Shown one piece after another: positions 17,612 through 25,320 of a stretch of DNA of 64,000 bases. The DNA comes from Actinomycetota bacterium (GTDB taxonomy: Bacteria > Actinomycetota > UBA4738 > HRBIN12), in contig JBBECT010000004.1 in NCBI GenBank assembly GCA_040881665.1, forward strand, positions 754,303 through 818,302, written 5' to 3'. The notes beneath the pieces are model-generated. The model was not told where the DNA came from, did no database searches, and worked only from the letters and a program-made list of their open reading frames with translations. Position numbers and translations under genes: made by a program. How positions within the stretch are numbered: position 1 is the first letter of the stretch; every line of letters starts with the position of its first letter.

Positions 17612-18787
17612 GTGGAACCGATCGCGATTGAGGACATTCCGCCAGACGTCTACGTCGGCCCGTTCCACGAGAAGCAGCGTGCGCTGGGTGGGACTTTCTA
17701 CGAGGACTACGGAACGCTATGGACGGCCACATTCGGAGATCCTGAGTCGGAATACTGGTCGGTCCGCAGGGGCGCGGCACTGTGGGACACGTACGCCCTG
17801 GTCAAGTTCCGGCTCACAGGGCGGGACACACTCCCGGCGCTGGACCGGCTGTTCACGCGGCGACTCGCAGACGCCGAGTCCGGCGTCGTGCGCTATGGGA
17901 TGCTCCTCGATGAGCAAGGCCGGATGCTTGACGAGGCGACGGTCGTCGTCCTGTCTCCCGAGGAGGCATACCTTTTCGGGAACGATGGGGGAGCGACCTT
18001 CACGGCTCACATGGCCGCGCATACCGTGGGGCTGCAGCTCGACATCGAGGATGTCAGCCGAGCGCTCCCATGCCTCGCCGTGCAGGGGCCTCGTTCGTTC
18101 GAAGTGCTCGCGAAACTGTCTGGCACGGACTTCGGATCACTACGCTGGTTCCGTTGTCTGCCGGACCCGGTCGAGATCGCGGGAGTGAGGGGGCTCTTAG
18201 TGCGCGCCGGCTTCACGGGTGAGCTCGGCTACGAGTTCTACCTGCTGGATGGGGATGACGGTGCTGAGCGTCTTTGGGAAGCGATCGCCGGTGCAGGTGC
18301 GGCGCCTATCGGCTTGGATGCCATCGAGAAGCTTCGGATCGAAGCGGGTCTGCTCATCGCCGAGGAGGACTACGTGCCCGGTGAGACCGACCCTCTGGAC
18401 CTCGGGATGGAACGGTTCATCGACTTTGATGGCCACGACTTCGTCGGTCGCGATGCGGTGATGGAGCGGACGCAAGATCCGCCGCGACGGTTCGTGACGC
18501 TGGCGCTGGAGGGTGAAGTGGCGCCCCATCATGGAGCGCCGGTGAACGTCGGGGGCAGAATCGTCGGCGATGTCCGAAGCGCTGACGTTTCGCCTCGTTT
18601 CGGAACCCTTGCGCTGGCCGTTGTGGAAACTGCGCACGCCGCGCCCGGAGGCCGCGTGATGGTCGGTGGTTCGGCCGGTCGCGTCCATCCGGTCCCTATC
18701 GACGACCCTGAGAAGCTCCGGCCACGTAGTGACCCTCGAGATCCGGTGACGGTCGACGGGCTGGACGCGAAGCAACGGCAACGCTAG
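17612..18787 (+). CDS. Aminomethyltransferase (GcvT)-like folate-dependent protein
   Basis: A 391-residue protein of the GcvT/DmdA/dimethylglycine-oxidase C-terminal family. It shows a YGTLWTATFGD start, the conserved VRRGAALWD motif near residue 57 (GcvT: R-x-x-x-G-x-F/L-D), the folate-site GFTGELGYEFYL near residue 205, and GLDAIEKLRIEAG followed by ETDPLDLGM. These proteins remove or transfer one-carbon units to tetrahydrofolate from glycine, methylated amines or DMSP. It is not the glycine-cleavage T protein by context, because no GcvH or GcvP is near. The GTG at 17612 follows GGGGAG by six bases and is preferred over the ATG at 17591. It ends a three-gene run with the CrtI-like and VOC genes. 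Confidence 0.85.
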   Translation: MEPIAIEDIPPDVYVGPFHEKQRALGGTFYEDYGTLWTATFGDPESEYWSVRRGAALWDTYALVKFRLTGRDTLPALDRLFTRRLADAESGVVRYGMLLDEQGRMLDEATVVVLSPEEAYLFGNDGGATFTAHMAAHTVGLQLDIEDVSRALPCLAVQGPRSFEVLAKLSGTDFGSLRWFRCLPDPVEIAGVRGLLVRAGFTGELGYEFYLLDGDDGAERLWEAIAGAGAAPIGLDAIEKLRIEAGLLIAEEDYVPGETDPLDLGMERFIDFDGHDFVGRDAVMERTQDPPRRFVTLALEGEVAPHHGAPVNVGGRIVGDVRSADVSPRFGTLALAVVETAHAAPGGRVMVGGSAGRVHPVPIDDPEKLRPRSDPRDPVTVDGLDAKQRQR

Positions 18788-18879
18788 ACGCGAGACCGAC
18801 GGTCGATGCGGCGGACCGTCGGGTTCCTGGATCAGCCCGAAGACCGCGACGGTGGCTCGATGAACGACCCGCTCTACGA

Positions 18880-19325
18880 GTGAACCCCAGACCGGCCGCG
18901 TCGAGCAGCTTCAGCCCGTGCCCTCGCCTGCCCCGTCGGTCCGCCCGGTCAGCGCTCTTCGGGTCAGCTGGATCCCGGGTATCGAAGGGCTCGGGGGAGA
19001 ACGGGATCGGGTTCCTGCGCACCATCTGCAGCCTGGTCCGCTGCGTGTCCCTCCCGTGCACCAGGTCGAGAGCCACACGGGCGCCGAAGCGAGTGGCTCC
19101 CACGCTGCTCAGGCAGGTGTAGCCAGCAGCGTACGCTACCCGACCGTTCCGGGCGGTCCCGAAGAAGACGCTGAAGCGGCTGCACGTATCGATCGCTCCC
19201 GCCGATCGGTGCGAGAATCGCAACCCTTCGAGCTGAGGGAAGGTCTGGAAGAAGTGGGTCGCCAGCAGGTCGAACGTATCCGGGCGCTCTTCCAACCTGG
19301 GATCGAGGCCCGTTGCGCGGGACGG
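18880..19325 (-). pseudogene. FAD-dependent amino-acid oxidase (DadA/PuuB-like), C-terminal fragment
   Basis: Reading leftwards, one frame gives HFFQTFPQLEGLRFSHRSAG, then AIDTCSRFSVFFGTA, RVAYAAGYTCLSSVGATRF and ARVALDLVHGRDTQRTRLQM. This is the C-terminal FAD-binding half of actinobacterial glycine/D-amino-acid-type oxidases. After VRRNPIPFSPEP the frame breaks, and the expected continuation (LRYPGIQLTRRAL) is read in a neighbouring frame. The N-terminal Rossmann half is missing. It is fused to the M24 peptidase remnant on its upstream side. Confidence 0.8.
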
Positions 19326-19612
19326 AACGTCTCGTCGCCGGGATCGTTGGCGGTGTCGTAGTAGAAGTCGCCGACCCAAATCGGACGGGAAAGTGATCCC
19401 GAGCTCTACCCACCGATCCACCACTCGTCACCCCATAGGCCGGTGTCGCTGTAGTACCGCTCGACCGTGCCGAGGAGCTCGCGCACCGGAAGCCCGGGCG
19501 CAGCTTCCCGGCCACGACGTCGACCGCTCCGGTCACGTGGTCGATCGGCTCCCACGGGTTCGCCGAGGGCTCCCGATCGAGAAGCAGTGCGCCATGTTCG
19601 CGTGCGGCCCGA
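19325..19612 (-). pseudogene. M24 family (creatinase/Xaa-Pro peptidase-like) fragment
   Basis: The minus strand contains NPWEPIDHVTGAVDVVAGKL, RPGF and RELLGTVERYYSDTGLWGDE followed by WWIGG. The frame breaks after that; next come ELGITFPSD and DFYYDTANDPGDETF in neighbouring frames. This is the pattern of M24 metallopeptidase-fold enzymes (creatinase, Xaa-Pro dipeptidase). Metal-ligand regions are incomplete and at least two frameshifts are visible. Together with the oxidase remnant it points to a lost creatine- or amine-type catabolic operon. Repeat copy C starts at its upstream edge. Confidence 0.65.
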
Positions 19613-19698
19613 CCTGGTCCGGGCCGGTAGAAATCCTGGCAGAAATCATAGCCCGGCTTGGTTCCGGGGCACTTGATACTAGCGATTCGAGGAGAGTT
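19612..19698 (+). repeat. Dispersed direct repeat, copy C
   Basis: The blocks ACCTGGTCCGGGCCGGTAG, AAATCCTGGCAGAAATC, a variable middle, and CTAGCGATTCGAGGAG occur in the same order as in copy A beside tRNA-Phe (ACCTGGCCCGGGCCGGTAG, CCTGGCAGAAATC, GTAGCGAGTGGAGG). It is in the same orientation and sits between the M24 remnant and the semialdehyde dehydrogenase gene. Confidence 0.6.
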
Positions 19699-19730
19699 GG
19701 TCTCGGTATCGGCTAGCTCTCGTCCCGACC

Positions 19731-21095
19731 TCAGCCGGCGCGGATCAGTTTCTTGTTCACGAACTCGTCGGCGCCGAGGCGGCCGAGCTCGCGGCCCCAG
19801 CCCGAGTTCTTGACGCCACCGAAGGGCAGCTCGACGCCATCGGCAAGCACGCAGTTCACGTACACCATGCCGGCCTCGATGCGGTCGGCGACACGGTTGG
19901 CCTGCGCCTCGTCCGTCGTGTACAGGTAAGAGCCGAGGCCGAACGGTGTGTCGTTCGCGATACGGACAGCCTCGGTCTCATCCTTCGCCCGGTAGACCTG
20001 GGCGACGGGACCGAAGAACTCCTCCTTGGAGGCGGGGTTCTCGGGGGCGACGTCCGTCAGCACGGTCGTCTGGAAGTACGCCCCGTCACGGGCGCCGCCG
20101 TGCGCGAGCGTCGCGCCGTTGGCGACCGCACGCTTCACCTGCTCGTCGAGGCCCTCGGCGGCCCCGCGCGAGGACAACGGGCCGAGTGAAGAGTCTTCCG
20201 ACTTCGGGTCGGTCGCCTCGATCTCGGCGAGCTTCGCGGTGAACTTCTCGAGGAAGGACTCGTACAGGTCGTCGGCGACGATGAACCGCTTGGCCGCGTT
20301 GCAGGACTGGCCGCTGTTGTCGAGGCGCGCGTCGACCGCGTTCTGCACGGTGGCGTCGAGGTCGTCGGTCGACAGCAGGATGAAGGGGTCCGAGCCTCCG
20401 AGCTCGAGGACGACCTTCTTGAGGTGCCGGCCGGCGATCTCGGCGACCTGAGCGCCGGCTCGCTCGGAGCCGGTAAGCGAGACACCCTGCACGCGCGGAT
20501 CCGCGATGATCCGCTCGATCTGGTCGTGTCCGGCGTAGAGGTTCTGGTATGCGCCGGGCGGGAAGCCGGCTTCCAGGAAGATCTGCTGCTGTGCAGCGGC
20601 GGACTCGGGGCATTGCGCGGCGTGCTTCAGCAGGATGGTGTTGCCGATGATGAGGTTCGGTCCCGCGAAGCGGGCGACCTGGTAGTAGGGGAAGTTCCAC
20701 GGCATGATGCCGAGCAGCACCCCGAGCGACGAACTGCGAACGACTGCCGAGCCCTCGCCGTCCAGGAGTTGGATCGGCTCATCCTGAAGGAAGCCCGCCG
20801 AGTGATCGGCGTAGTACCCGTAGATCGCCCCGGCGAAGTCTGCCTCGCCGAGTGCCTGCTCGATCGGCTTGCCCATCTCGCGAACGATGAGCTCCGCCAG
20901 CTCCTGGCGACGCTCGACGTGGAGTTCGCCAACGCGGCGGATGAGGGCCGCGCGCTCTTCGGCCGTCGTCGACTTTGACCATGTGCGGTGCGCATCGTCG
21001 GCCGCGGCGATCGCCCCGTCGAGTTCGGCGTCCGTGATGGTGTCGAAGGTCTTGACCGTCTCGCCTGTTGCGGGGTTGGTCACGGCATAGGCCAT
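19731..21095 (-). CDS. Succinate-semialdehyde-type aldehyde dehydrogenase
   Basis: A 454-residue NAD(P)-dependent aldehyde dehydrogenase starting MAYAVTNPATGE. The active site is complete: Asn134 (MPWNFPYYQ), the general base Glu231 (VLELGGSDPFI) and the nucleophile Cys265 (NSGQSCNAAKRF). The C-terminal FGGVKNSGWGRELG motif is typical of GabD/Sad-type enzymes that oxidise succinate semialdehyde to succinate in GABA or polyamine breakdown. The length matches this short (about 455-residue) subgroup. It is a single-gene unit flanked by repeat copies C and D, with GGAGAC upstream of the ATG. It is intact, unlike the aldehyde dehydrogenase fragment at 12.5 kb. Confidence 0.9.
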   Translation of the reverse strand: MAYAVTNPATGETVKTFDTITDAELDGAIAAADDAHRTWSKSTTAEERAALIRRVGELHVERRQELAELIVREMGKPIEQALGEADFAGAIYGYYADHSAGFLQDEPIQLLDGEGSAVVRSSSLGVLLGIMPWNFPYYQVARFAGPNLIIGNTILLKHAAQCPESAAAQQQIFLEAGFPPGAYQNLYAGHDQIERIIADPRVQGVSLTGSERAGAQVAEIAGRHLKKVVLELGGSDPFILLSTDDLDATVQNAVDARLDNSGQSCNAAKRFIVADDLYESFLEKFTAKLAEIEATDPKSEDSSLGPLSSRGAAEGLDEQVKRAVANGATLAHGGARDGAYFQTTVLTDVAPENPASKEEFFGPVAQVYRAKDETEAVRIANDTPFGLGSYLYTTDEAQANRVADRIEAGMVYVNCVLADGVELPFGGVKNSGWGRELGRLGADEFVNKKLIRAG

Positions 21096-21202
21096 GGTGC
21101 GGTCTCCTTGTCAGTTGGCCACCACAGGTGGTGGCGATCCTCTGGTCATCATGACAGTGTTGGACCAAGCCAACATCCTGCCGATCCGGAGAAACACACC
21201 GG

Positions 21203-21412
21203 CGTTACCAAAAATCCGTTACCAGCGGGAGATCAGCACCGCGTGTGAACTGGGGCGGAACCGATTTCTACCACCCCGACCTGGCCACCTGGCCACCTGG
21301 CCCGGACCGGTGGAGAACCTGACAGAAATCACCGCCTAGGTCATCACCAGCGTGTTCGAGTGTAGCGAGTGGAGGAGGGGGGCCTGAGCGTGGTAACGCC
21401 ATCTTGGCCTCA
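21203..21412 (+). repeat. Dispersed direct repeat, copy D
   Basis: This is the best match to copy A. It begins with GCGTTACCAAAAATCCGTTA (shared with copy B), then CTGGCCACCTGGCCACCTGG, CCCGGACCGGTGGAGAACCT, GACAGAAATCACCG, CATCACCAGCGTGTTCGAG, TGTAGCGAGTGGAGG and GGTAACGCC. The orientation is the same as A, B and C. It fills most of the 348-base gap between the semialdehyde dehydrogenase and the sarcosine-oxidase-like gene, where I see no gene. Confidence 0.7.
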
Positions 21413-21443
21413 AGGGTGCTTCGGGCAAGGATCTGGGCTGTCG

Positions 21444-22595
21444 CTAGCGCGAGATGGGCGTCATCGGTGACGCTTGGCCCGTCTTCAGTGCCGGCCTTTC
21501 GAGAGAGAACAACTCGAGGTCCTCACGCGGGACGCCGTCGGCGACATCGGCCACGAGTTCCCCGAGCGCAGGACCGAACTTGAACGCATGGCCGGAGCAC
21601 CCGGCCGCGACGACGATCGGATCCCGTCGGCCGATCGCGAAGTCGCCGTCGGGGGTCATCGTCCAGGGGTGCCGCTGTGTGCGCTCGATACGCGGTTCGA
21701 CGGTCGGCATCCGCGCGGCGAGCCACGCGATCATCCGCTCTTCCTCGGCCCGGTCGGGCGGCCACGCTTCGACGTCCGGGAGCCACGGTTGCGACGATCC
21801 GGCGTCGAACGCGACCTTGTAGCCGATCCCGGGGACCGGATGTCCGTATACGCCGACTCCGTCGTCCGCTAGCCAGTCGGCGAGACCCGGGCGATCGACG
21901 AGCTGTGGGGCGTCGAGGAACGTCACCTGCGCCACCGACGGTGCGAGGGGAAGGTCGATACCGACGGTCCGCAACAGGTCACCCGACCATGGGCCCGCCG
22001 AGACCACGACCTGGTCGGCCCGCACCCTCCGCCTGTCGGTTACCACTACTGCCTCATCCCCCTCGACCTCGATCTCGACGCACCGCTCCGGCATCGACAG
22101 CGTCGCCCCCGCCGCTGCCGCGTCGACGCAAAGCGCTCGCATCGCGATATCGGCGAGCACGGTTCCCGCCTCCGCGTGGAACAGCGCTCGTTCGCGCTCT
22201 CGCGTCGCGAGCTCGGGAAACCGCCTCCTGACCCCGGTCGCGTCGAGCTCGTCGAACGCAACGCCGGTCGCGTCCATCGCTGCAGCCAATGCGTCGAGCT
22301 TCGCGTCGGGTCCGAGGTCCACCTGGCCGGTCTCGACCAACAGCGTGACGTCCTGGGATGCCTCGATGCGTCGCCATCGCGCAAGTGCCTCCCGCGCGAG
22401 ACGCACATACCCCTCGTCGTCATAGGCCACCCGGACGGATCGCGATGCGCCGGTCGACGACGTGACCGGATGGCCGGTCCCCCACCTATCGATGCCGACG
22501 ACGGTGCGTCCTCTTCGTGCGAGGGCTCCGGCGGTGGAGATCCCAACCACGCCGAGTCCGACCACGACGACATCGGCGCGCTCTGTCACCCTCAT
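21444..22595 (-). CDS. Sarcosine / N-methyl amino acid oxidase-like flavoprotein
   Basis: A 383-residue FAD enzyme of the monomeric sarcosine oxidase/N-methyltryptophan oxidase family. The N-terminal motif is VVVGLGVVGISTAGALARRG with an acidic VGIDRW, then a TGASRSVRVAY motif as in MSOX. The C-terminal FAD motif is GCSGHAFKFGPALGELV. The segment that carries the covalent-flavin cysteine in MSOX (CxYTxTPD) reads HPWTMTPD here, so the expected Cys is a His. Flavin may be non-covalent or linked differently. The ATG at 22595 is chosen as the last start before the motif. It is divergent from the C45 gene (72 bases apart) and would demethylate a secondary amine to give formaldehyde, hydrogen peroxide and the primary amine. 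Confidence 0.85.
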   Translation of the reverse strand: MRVTERADVVVVGLGVVGISTAGALARRGRTVVGIDRWGTGHPVTSSTGASRSVRVAYDDEGYVRLAREALARWRRIEASQDVTLLVETGQVDLGPDAKLDALAAAMDATGVAFDELDATGVRRRFPELATRERERALFHAEAGTVLADIAMRALCVDAAAAGATLSMPERCVEIEVEGDEAVVVTDRRRVRADQVVVSAGPWSGDLLRTVGIDLPLAPSVAQVTFLDAPQLVDRPGLADWLADDGVGVYGHPVPGIGYKVAFDAGSSQPWLPDVEAWPPDRAEEERMIAWLAARMPTVEPRIERTQRHPWTMTPDGDFAIGRRDPIVVAAGCSGHAFKFGPALGELVADVADGVPREDLELFSLERPALKTGQASPMTPISR

Positions 22596-22666
22596 TCGAC
22601 CATCATGCACTTGGTCCATGCCCTCGCCCTGACCCACGGTTCGGCCCACGCCGGTAGGCTCGGTCC

Positions 22667-23716
22667 ATGCGGATGATCAGATCGTCCGGCACACCGTTCG
22701 AGCGCGGACGCACCGTAGGCACAGAGCTTCGCGCGGAGATCGAGCGATCCGTCGCGTTCACCATGTCATGGGCAGACGGCCTCGGTGCCGACCGCTCGCG
22801 CGTCGAGCAGCTATTGGCCCCGTACGATCGCGCAAGCAACGCCGTCGTGCCCGACCTGATGGAGATTTTGGTCGGCATGGCGGCCGGCTCGGGCGTCGAT
22901 CCCGCCGCGCTGCGAGCGGCCAACGCCTTCGAGGAGCTCTACGGCGTGCTCGACCCCGAGGCGATGGGCGCCCCCGTCGAGCGGTGTACCGACGCGCTCC
23001 TCCAGGGTTCCGACGGGCCGATCCTGGTGCATCAGGAACAGTGGTACGCAGGAGACGCGGACAGCGTCGCCATCGTGATCGATGAGCCCGATGACGGCAT
23101 CGCGGTGGTCGCCCCCGTGGTGGCGTCCGGGCTACCGCTGGTCGGCATGAACGCCACCGGAGCTGCGCTCGGCGCGATGTCGCTCACGGCGAGCGACGAG
23201 CAGGCCGGCGTGCCTCGCATGTTCATCGCGCGCCGGGCGCTCGATGCTCGCGATCGCGACGATGCGTGGCGAACCGTGACGATGCCGGAACGAGCGGGCG
23301 GCTACAGCTGGTGCTACGCGTTCGCAGACGGCGACACGGCGATCTTCGAAACGACCGCCACCGCCGCCGCGGATCTGCGCGGCACAACCGCGCACTCGAA
23401 CCACGCGCTCGACGACACCGTGGCTGTGGTGTGCCCGGCGAGTTCTGACGGTTCCCGAAGCCGGCTGGCCCGGATGCAGGCGCTCACAGCCGGCCGGGAA
23501 GAGTGGACCGTGGCGGAGGCTTGTGAGCTGCTGGGTGACCATGGCGCCGACGCGCAGAACATCTGCGTCCATCCCGATCCCACAGAAGGGCCTGAGGCGA
23601 GTGCGATCATGTTCGGCATGGTGGCCGAGGTCGCCAACCGCACGCTTTGGGTGGCACCCGGCAATCCGTGCGAGAACGCGTTCGAGCCTTACCGGCTCGA
23701 CGAACTCCTCGGCTGA
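22667..23716 (+). CDS. C45-family acyltransferase/peptidase (NTN hydrolase)
   Basis: A 349-residue protein of the acyl-CoA:6-aminopenicillanic-acid acyltransferase/C45 family. These are N-terminal-nucleophile enzymes that self-cleave before a Cys. The likely nucleophile is Cys107 in VERCTDAL, followed after the strand by DGPILVHQEQWYAG; the preceding ANAFEELY helix and the later TTAHSNHALDD and HPDPTEGPEAS motifs are typical. Substrates in the family are amides or acyl-thioesters; the substrate here is unknown. It is divergent from the sarcosine-oxidase-like gene, so a shared role in releasing and oxidising an N-substituted amino acid is conceivable (inference). Confidence 0.85.
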   Translation: MRMIRSSGTPFERGRTVGTELRAEIERSVAFTMSWADGLGADRSRVEQLLAPYDRASNAVVPDLMEILVGMAAGSGVDPAALRAANAFEELYGVLDPEAMGAPVERCTDALLQGSDGPILVHQEQWYAGDADSVAIVIDEPDDGIAVVAPVVASGLPLVGMNATGAALGAMSLTASDEQAGVPRMFIARRALDARDRDDAWRTVTMPERAGGYSWCYAFADGDTAIFETTATAAADLRGTTAHSNHALDDTVAVVCPASSDGSRSRLARMQALTAGREEWTVAEACELLGDHGADAQNICVHPDPTEGPEASAIMFGMVAEVANRTLWVAPGNPCENAFEPYRLDELLG

Positions 23717-23838
23717 GCGAAAACGGGCGGACGTTCTTGCCGTTGAGCCCGCGGCCAACCTGGCCCGGCCGACCTAGGGTGTCGCCGCAGCGCGGTTGAG
23801 TGATTCGAAGGTACCCGGGAGCCGGTAGGCTGCACGCC

Positions 23839-25281
23839 ATGTCCGGCTCGCAACAACCGACGCGGGAGGCAAGCGAGGCCGACCCGCAAGCATGGTCGGT
23901 CGACGGGCAGACGTTCGCGTTCCTCGCGCCACTCGGGGTCGATCTCCCGCTGGGTGCATTCGTCATCATCGACGTCAACGGCGCAGCCTGCCTCGGGCAG
24001 ATCCTCGATCGTGAGGTGGCCGATGGCGACCACGGCGTTGCGCGTTCCGCGCGCGGGGTCGGACGCCTGTACATGCCTTCCGATGAAGTCCAAGCCGCGG
24101 GTTCCTCGGGATTCCCCGCGAGCCCGCTCCGCCTCGCGTCGATCGACGAGGTGCGGGAATGTGGGGTACTGGAGGCGGGGACCGCACTTGAGGTCGGATC
24201 CACCGATGTAGGGGCGGGATCCATCCCCACGCACATCAAGGCCGGGGGGTTCACACGGCATACCTTCCTCTGCGGACAGAGTGGTTCCGGCAAGACCTAC
24301 GCGACCGGCGTCATCCTCGAGCGGCTGGCGGTCGAGACCTCGCTCCGCATGATCGTCATCGACCCCAACGGCGACTATCGCAGTCTGTCGGAATCCCGCG
24401 ACGACGCAGACCCTGCCGCCGCCGCTCGGCTCGCTGAGATCGGCGACCGTATCCAGCTTCATGCTGAACGAGCGGAGCTCGGTCCCCCGAAGATCCGGAT
24501 CGCCGATCTGACTCCGGCCGCCCAGCTTGCCCTGCTCCGCCTGGACCCCGTCGCCGACAGGGAGGAGCTCGCGACCCTGCTGACGCTGCACGAGCGACGA
24601 TCTCTCGGTGAAGATCCCCAACTCTTGCAGGCCGCGCTGAACGATCCCGAGAACTCTGATCCTCTCGCGATGCGGATCCGCGCCCTGGGAATCGGAACCT
24701 GGCGCACATGGGCGCTCGGCCAACCTTCGATCCTCGACCGGCTCGATGGCCCGACTGATGTCACCGTGCTCGATGTCTCAGCCGTCGATCGTGCCGAAGA
24801 GATGTACGCGATGGCGGCAGCAACCCTCGATCGGCTGTGGGAGCGACGTTCGGACCGCATACCGACGCTCATCGCGATCGACGAGGCACACCACCTCTGC
24901 ACCGCTCAGCCTGACGGGTTGCTCCAGGCCTACGTCACCGACCGGCTCGTGCAGATCGCCGGAGAGGGGCGCAAGTACGGACTGCACCTCCTTTTGGCGA
25001 CGCAACGGCCCGCGAAGCTGCACCCCAACGTCATGTCCCAATGCGACAACTTGATCCTCCTGCGGATGAACTCGCTCGCCGACCTCGTCGACGTTCGGTC
25101 GATGTTCGGTTTCGCGCCGCATGGCCTCATCGCACAAGCGGTGAACTTTCGAAAGGGGGACGCCCTGATCGCCGGCGAGATCTCGCCCGTGCCCCAGCGC
25201 ATGCGCTTCGGCGGTCGCGTCTCGGCGGAGGGCGGAAGCGATATCCCCACTGATTGGACTCGACCACGTGCGGACGCCTGA
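23839..25281 (+). CDS. HerA-like ATPase (DUF87 type)
   Basis: A 480-residue P-loop ATPase of the HerA/FtsK superfamily. An N-terminal small beta-barrel (residues about 15–90, WSVDGQTFAFLAP…GAFVIIDV) is followed by a long linker, the Walker A GQSGSGKT near residue 147, VIDPNGDY, Walker B TLIAIDEAHH near residue 344, the arginine-rich RLVQIAGEGRKYGLHLLLAT sensor strand, and QCDNLILLRM. Archaeal and bacterial HerA proteins are hexameric DNA translocases, often paired with NurA nuclease or with defence nucleases. No nuclease or SIR2 partner is present here. A class III cyclase follows in the same direction after 39 bases. The ATG at 23839 is chosen over one 13 codons earlier. Confidence 0.85.
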   Translation: MSGSQQPTREASEADPQAWSVDGQTFAFLAPLGVDLPLGAFVIIDVNGAACLGQILDREVADGDHGVARSARGVGRLYMPSDEVQAAGSSGFPASPLRLASIDEVRECGVLEAGTALEVGSTDVGAGSIPTHIKAGGFTRHTFLCGQSGSGKTYATGVILERLAVETSLRMIVIDPNGDYRSLSESRDDADPAAAARLAEIGDRIQLHAERAELGPPKIRIADLTPAAQLALLRLDPVADREELATLLTLHERRSLGEDPQLLQAALNDPENSDPLAMRIRALGIGTWRTWALGQPSILDRLDGPTDVTVLDVSAVDRAEEMYAMAAATLDRLWERRSDRIPTLIAIDEAHHLCTAQPDGLLQAYVTDRLVQIAGEGRKYGLHLLLATQRPAKLHPNVMSQCDNLILLRMNSLADLVDVRSMFGFAPHGLIAQAVNFRKGDALIAGEISPVPQRMRFGGRVSAEGGSDIPTDWTRPRADA

Positions 25282-25320
25282 TCGTTCGAGAGCCTGCGCG
25301 GGGGGACGGACTGCGATGAT

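Noticed and set aside
15803-17668. 621-codon minus-strand frame opposite the second CrtI-like gene
   Set aside because: Antisense shadow of a gene with clear FAD motifs.
18696-19424. Single intact minus-strand gene over the oxidase/M24 remnants
   Set aside because: The open frame joins pieces of two unrelated families with frameshifts; its ends do not match either family.
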